Of a DNA stretch of 16,710 nt, positions 13,408 to 16,710 are shown in pieces; positions within the stretch are counted from its first letter, which is position 1, and every line of letters starts with the position of its first letter. The notes beneath the pieces were generated by a model. The model was given only the letters and a program-made list of their open reading frames with translations. It did not search any database and was not told where the DNA came from. The position numbers and the translations under genes are program-made. The DNA is from Patescibacteria group bacterium. Its GTDB lineage: Bacteria > Patescibacteriota > UBA1384 > XYA2-FULL-43-10 > CAINNR01. Location of the stretch: NCBI GenBank assembly GCA_028690755.1, contig JAQVAO010000003.1, positions 1 through 16,710 on the forward strand, read 5' to 3'.

Positions 13408-15327
13408 ATGGATATCTTTGGAAATTTTTCCGCTTTAATTGGAGAAAAGAGAAAAAGAAAAGTCTCTCTGAGTGAAGAGAGCGATTTTCAATATCAGGAT
13501 GTCACACTGGAGGGTCAATCTCGGATTGAGGAGACTCAAACAAGCAGACTATCAATATATCTCAAATTAATAATATTAATCATATTTATCGCTATTGGTT
13601 CTAAGTTGTTTTATTTGCAGGTAATAAACGCCTCAAAAAGTTTTAATTTGGCTGAGGGCAACAGGATACGTCCTAGGAGTATTCTCTCAAGCCGCGGGGT
13701 GATTACTGACTCAAAAGGGGTTTGGCTGGCGCGGAATAAACCGAGTTTTGCTCTCGGAGTTTATCCCTCGGATTTACCAAGGAAAAAAACGGAGAGGGAA
13801 GATCTACTCAATAAAATATCAGCCTTGGCTAAAATCTCAAAAGACGAGATCAAACAAAAGATCGAGGCTAACGGCGAGTTTTCAATTGATTTGACAATTT
13901 TAAAGGCAAATTTACCACGAGAAGAAGCTCTAATTTTAGAGGAAGAAGTAGCTGGTCTACCGGGAGTTGTCATCAGCAAAAGAGCGATTAGGGAGTACAA
14001 AAGCGATTCAGGCCTGGCCCATATCATGGGCTACACCGGCATTATATCAAGCGATGAATTGGCAAAAAATCCTAATTATCTGATGAGCGAGGAGTTTGGT
14101 AAGGCAGGAATCGAAAAGTATTATCAAACTGAACTTCGTGGTGATCCTGGAATTGAACAGGTTGAAGTTGATTCGCGCGGAAGAATTATTCAGGTGCTTA
14201 AAGATTTTAATAATTTGCAGCCGGTTGGTGGCAACAACTTGGTATTAAATATCGACTATGATCTGCAACAAAAAATGACGGAGAAACTTGTTTCTGGCAT
14301 ACAAAGCGCTGGTCCGGAGGTAAATTCTGGAGTAGCGGTTGCGATTAATCCTCAAACGGGTGCTGTTTTGGGTATGGTTTCTGTGCCATTTTATGACAAT
14401 AATATTTTTCAAGGCGAGATTAACAAAAGTGAATACAAAAGGTTGCTTGAAGATCCATCTTTGCCACTTTTAAATCGAGCAACAATGGGGACTTATCCTC
14501 CTGGTTCAATAATAAAAATTGTTACAGCGGCAGCCGGTCTCCAAGAGGGAATAATCACTAAAAATACCTCAATTGAGACTCCACAAGAAATTGTTATCGG
14601 AGAGTGGAAATTTCCCGATTGGAAATATCATGCTGGTATGTCAAATGTTACGAGAGCAATAGCAGAATCGAATAATATTTTCTTTTATGCTGTTGGCGGT
14701 GGCTGGGACAAAATTAAAGGTCTTGGTCCTGATGTTTTGCGAAATTATCTTTCGACGTTTGGTTTTGGTGCAAAAAGTGGAGTGGATTTATCCTCTGAGG
14801 CTTCGGGTTTAGTTCCGGGTCCCGAATGGAAGAAAAATTACAAGGGCGAGAATTGGTATTTGGGTGACACCTATCATGTTGCTATCGGTCAAGGCGATCT
14901 TTTGGTCACTCCGATCCAAATGGTAAAGGCATTATCAGCGGTTGCTAACGGAGGGCGGTTACTCAGGCCTCAGATTCTAAAAGAGATAACCGATGTCGAC
15001 GGGAACGTGGTTAGAAATTATTCGACTGAGGTTGAGCGAGACAATTTTATTTCGGCCGAAAATATTTCGATAGTTCAACAGGGGATGAGAGAAGCAGTTC
15101 TTTATGGTTCTGGCCGAATTCTGGCTGATCTTCCAGTTTCATCAGCGGCAAAAACTGGAACTGCACAGTTTTTTAACAATCAGAAAACCCATGCTTGGTT
15201 TGAGTGTTATGCTCCTTATGAAAATCCAGAGATTGCCTTAGTCGTTTTAGTTGAAGGTGGTGGTGGTGGTTATGAAGTTGCGTCGCCAATTGCCCATGAA
15301 ATTTTACAATGGCATTTTAGCCGCTGA
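13408..15327 (+). CDS. mrdA: Penicillin-binding protein 2, elongation transpeptidase
   Basis: 639 residues from ATG 13408 (a TTG two codons upstream overlaps the mreD stop and is less likely). A cytoplasmic tail of about 50 residues leads to one transmembrane helix (about 51-72), then the dimerisation region with RPRSILSSRGVITDSKG, and the transpeptidase domain with all three active-site motifs: SIIK with S367 and K370, SNN 421-423 and KTG 582-584. It crosslinks peptidoglycan during lateral growth. The partner glycosyltransferase RodA, often the next gene, is not in the window; greA follows instead. The gene ends without an evident hairpin terminator. All catalytic motifs are present, so it should be an active, beta-lactam-binding enzyme. 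Confidence 0.94.
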   Translation: MDIFGNFSALIGEKRKRKVSLSEESDFQYQDVTLEGQSRIEETQTSRLSIYLKLIILIIFIAIGSKLFYLQVINASKSFNLAEGNRIRPRSILSSRGVITDSKGVWLARNKPSFALGVYPSDLPRKKTEREDLLNKISALAKISKDEIKQKIEANGEFSIDLTILKANLPREEALILEEEVAGLPGVVISKRAIREYKSDSGLAHIMGYTGIISSDELAKNPNYLMSEEFGKAGIEKYYQTELRGDPGIEQVEVDSRGRIIQVLKDFNNLQPVGGNNLVLNIDYDLQQKMTEKLVSGIQSAGPEVNSGVAVAINPQTGAVLGMVSVPFYDNNIFQGEINKSEYKRLLEDPSLPLLNRATMGTYPPGSIIKIVTAAAGLQEGIITKNTSIETPQEIVIGEWKFPDWKYHAGMSNVTRAIAESNNIFFYAVGGGWDKIKGLGPDVLRNYLSTFGFGAKSGVDLSSEASGLVPGPEWKKNYKGENWYLGDTYHVAIGQGDLLVTPIQMVKALSAVANGGRLLRPQILKEITDVDGNVVRNYSTEVERDNFISAENISIVQQGMREAVLYGSGRILADLPVSSAAKTGTAQFFNNQKTHAWFECYAPYENPEIALVVLVEGGGGGYEVASPIAHEILQWHFSR

Positions 15328-15346
15328 CAAATTGTATTCTGGGCTA

Positions 15347-15375
15347 TTGACAAAGAAGGGTGATTTGAATAAAAT
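15347..15375 (+). promoter_or_regulatory. Consensus sigma70-type promoter of greA
   Basis: A perfect TTGACA (15347-15352), then exactly 17 nt, then TAAAAT (15370-15375, five of six consensus bases). Predicted start near 15382, giving a 5' UTR of about 70 nt. The best -35/-10 pair in the window, in contrast to the leaderless-type promoters elsewhere. Confidence 0.8.
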
Positions 15376-15406
15376 TATCCTATAGTTTATTAATTAATCA
15401 CATTGC

Positions 15407-15437
15407 CCAAACAACTTCCCCCAAAGGGATTTTTTGG
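15407..15437 (+). promoter_or_regulatory. Small hairpin with T-tract in the greA leader
   Basis: TCCC (15417-15420) can pair with GGGA (15426-15429), and a run of six T follows (15430-15435). CCAAA at 15407-15411 or 15421-15425 could alternatively pair with TTTGG at 15433-15437. It could be a weak attenuator between the promoter and the greA ribosome site (AGAGG, 15443-15447). Short stems, so only suggestive. Confidence 0.25.
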
Positions 15438-15452
15438 TAGGTAGAGGTAAAT

Positions 15453-15911
15453 ATGAGAGAAGAGATAATCCTGACCCCTGAAGGCCGAGCGAGGCTGGAA
15501 GCACAGCTAGTTAAACTTAAAAACGAAGATTTGAAGAAAGCAGCCGAGCAGATTAAATCTGCCCGGGAGCTTGGCGATCTATCAGAAAATGCCGATTATC
15601 ATCAGGCACGGGATATGCAGGCTTTTATTGCTGGAAAAATTGCTGAAATTGAGTACAAACTGTCTCACGCAAGAATGGCGGAAAAATCTGGTAGCGGTGT
15701 TGTTGGTATTGGCTCAAAGGTAGTTCTAGAGTCTGCCGACGGAGAAGAAAACTATGAAATTGTTGGTGCAACTGAGGCAGATCCTTTGACCGGTAAAATT
15801 TCAGTTTCTTCGCCAATTGCCAAAGCTATCTCTGGTCATAAGGTTGGTGATAAGGTTGAAGTTGAAACTCCGGCAGGGGAAATGGAATTCGAAATTAAAA
15901 AGATATCATAG
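15453..15911 (+). CDS. greA: Transcription elongation factor GreA
   Basis: 152 residues, close to the 158 of E. coli. The N-terminal coiled coil carries the acidic tip GDLSENADYHQARD (41-54) with D42 and E45, which enters the RNA polymerase secondary channel and promotes cleavage of backtracked RNA. The C-terminal FKBP-like domain ends with SPIAKAISGHKVGDKVEVETP and EFEIKKIS. The ATG is supported by AGAGG five nt upstream. Transcribed alone, from a strong promoter to the terminator at 15954-15987. Confidence 0.96.
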   Translation: MREEIILTPEGRARLEAQLVKLKNEDLKKAAEQIKSARELGDLSENADYHQARDMQAFIAGKIAEIEYKLSHARMAEKSGSGVVGIGSKVVLESADGEENYEIVGATEADPLTGKISVSSPIAKAISGHKVGDKVEVETPAGEMEFEIKKIS

Positions 15912-15914
15912 TCG

Positions 15915-15945
15915 AAAGTCTATAAAGTCTGTAAAGCTGAAAGTC
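15915..15945 (+). repeat. Short degenerate tandem repeat (AAAGTC units)
   Basis: AAAGTC occurs at 15915, 15924 and 15940, with a variant AAAGCT at 15933, so spacing is 9, 9 and 7 nt. It lies between the greA stop and its terminator. Probably simple slippage-type sequence. Confidence 0.5.
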
Positions 15946-15953
15946 CTAGAAGT

Positions 15954-15987
15954 AAAAAATCCACTCTGAGATACGGGTGGTTTTTTT
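15954..15987 (+). terminator. Intrinsic terminator after greA
   Basis: CCACTC (15961-15966) pairs with GGGTGG (15975-15980, one G-U pair) around an 8-nt loop. The stem is flanked by an A-tract upstream and seven T downstream (15981-15987). Confidence 0.85.
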
Positions 15988-16024
15988 CTTGTTTATTATT
16001 AAGGGCTTAAATATTCAGACCTTG

Positions 16025-16060
16025 TTGGTATGTGTTCGGTTTTTGTTCTATAATAATTAT
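16025..16060 (+). promoter_or_regulatory. Leaderless-type promoter of the Y-family polymerase gene
   Basis: TTGGTA (16025-16030), 18 nt, then a perfect TATAAT (16049-16054). The ATG at 16061 begins 6 nt after the hexamer and there is no ribosome-binding site, so the transcript probably starts at the start codon. Confidence 0.65.
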
Positions 16061-16710
16061 ATGAGTATCACATCAACCCCAAAAGATTTCCAGGTTTTAT
16101 TTCTCGATATGAACTCTTTTTTTGCTTCGGTTGAGCAGCAGATTCGGCCAGAACTTCGTGGTATTCCTGTCGGTGTTGCCCCCTATGTTGGCGGTACTGG
16201 TTGTATTATTGCTGCTTCACGTGAAGCCAAGGAGATTGGTATCAAAACTGGCTGCCTGGTGAAAGAGGCGAGAAAAATTTATCCTAAAATTAAAATTATC
16301 GAAGCGCGACCGGCGCTTTACACCATCTATCACAAAGAAATTAAAAAAGTCATTGAGAGTTTTTCGCCCTATTTCCAGCCCCTTTCAATTGATGAATTTA
16401 TAATTTTTTTAACTCCGGGTGAACAAAATTTACATACTGCTAAAAAACTAGGGCAGGCGATAAAGGATAAAATTCGCTGTGATGTCGGTGATTTTTTGAC
16501 CTGTTCAGTTGGGATTGGGCCGAGTCGTTTTTTGGCCAAAATGGCAGGGGAGATGAAGAAGCCCGATGGATTAACAGTGATAAAATTATCAGAGTTAGAA
16601 AGTTTTTATTCTAAAATAAAATTACTCGATATTACTGGGATAAATCACAAACTTGAATTTAGATTAAAAAATTTTAATCTTCTGACTCCCCTAGACTTTT
16701 TTACTGCTGA
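16061..16710 (+). CDS. Y-family DNA polymerase (DinB/UmuC-like), 5' part only
   Basis: Open from ATG 16061 to the end of the window (216 codons), so the C-terminus is missing. The palm carries LFLDMNSFFASVEQ with metal-binding D16 and the probable steric-gate F21. IIAASREAKEIGIKTG (49-64) matches the finger region, and SIDEF has D111 and E112, the second acidic pair. CSVGIGPSRFLAKMAGEMKKPDG is the following conserved palm/thumb block. These are error-prone translesion polymerases. MNSFF with RPELRGIPVGV and GGTG is compatible with either Pol IV (DinB) or a UmuC-like protein; without the little-finger domain I do not assign a symbol. Transcribed from its own promoter after the greA terminator. 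Confidence 0.9.
   Translation, partial: MSITSTPKDFQVLFLDMNSFFASVEQQIRPELRGIPVGVAPYVGGTGCIIAASREAKEIGIKTGCLVKEARKIYPKIKIIEARPALYTIYHKEIKKVIESFSPYFQPLSIDEFIIFLTPGEQNLHTAKKLGQAIKDKIRCDVGDFLTCSVGIGPSRFLAKMAGEMKKPDGLTVIKLSELESFYSKIKLLDITGINHKLEFRLKNFNLLTPLDFFTA

Overview
This AT-rich window looks like a chromosomal segment of a Candidate Phyla Radiation (Patescibacteria) bacterium. The evidence is a combination of traits, not a single marker: a very short AlaRS that ends right after its editing domain, an FtsA/PilM-like ATPase followed by a single-pass protein with a baseplate-J-like exterior domain, a small UlaG-like metallo-beta-lactamase-fold protein without metal ligands, very tight gene packing, and several promoters whose -10 box sits 6-7 nt before the start codon. 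I cannot name the clade. Every convincing gene lies on the + strand.

Layout. 1-143: a leader with a long imperfect inverted repeat and competing helices. 144-1610: degenerate MBL-fold protein, then an NrnA-type DHH phosphoesterase. 1625-1740: tRNA-Leu(UAA) with encoded CCA and an intrinsic terminator. 1768-4127: lytic transglycosylase and alanyl-tRNA synthetase; alaS carries an in-frame UGA exactly at the codon for the class II motif 3 arginine. 4141-10968: a long run comprising FtsA/PilM-like ATPase, baseplate-J-like membrane protein, RuvX, MltG (with no ordinary start codon at its expected N-terminus), ABC ATPase, ABC-2 permease and a secreted PsbP-like protein, closed by a strong terminator. 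11037-15327: mreB-mreC-mreD-PBP2, the core of the rod elongation machinery. 15347-15987: greA with a textbook promoter and a terminator. 16049-16710: the start of a Y-family DNA polymerase that runs off the window.

Taken together, this is mainly an envelope-growth neighbourhood. MreBCD and PBP2 organise and perform lateral peptidoglycan synthesis. MltG and the SLT enzyme cut glycan strands. The FtsA/PilM-like ATPase and its membrane partner probably form a division, pilus or surface complex. Housekeeping genes (nrnA, alaS, ruvX, greA, the polymerase, a tRNA) are interleaved. I see no mobile element, CRISPR array or phage module. The most notable signals are the alaS UGA, the structured 5' leader, the missing AUG of mltG, and the recurrent leaderless-type promoters.
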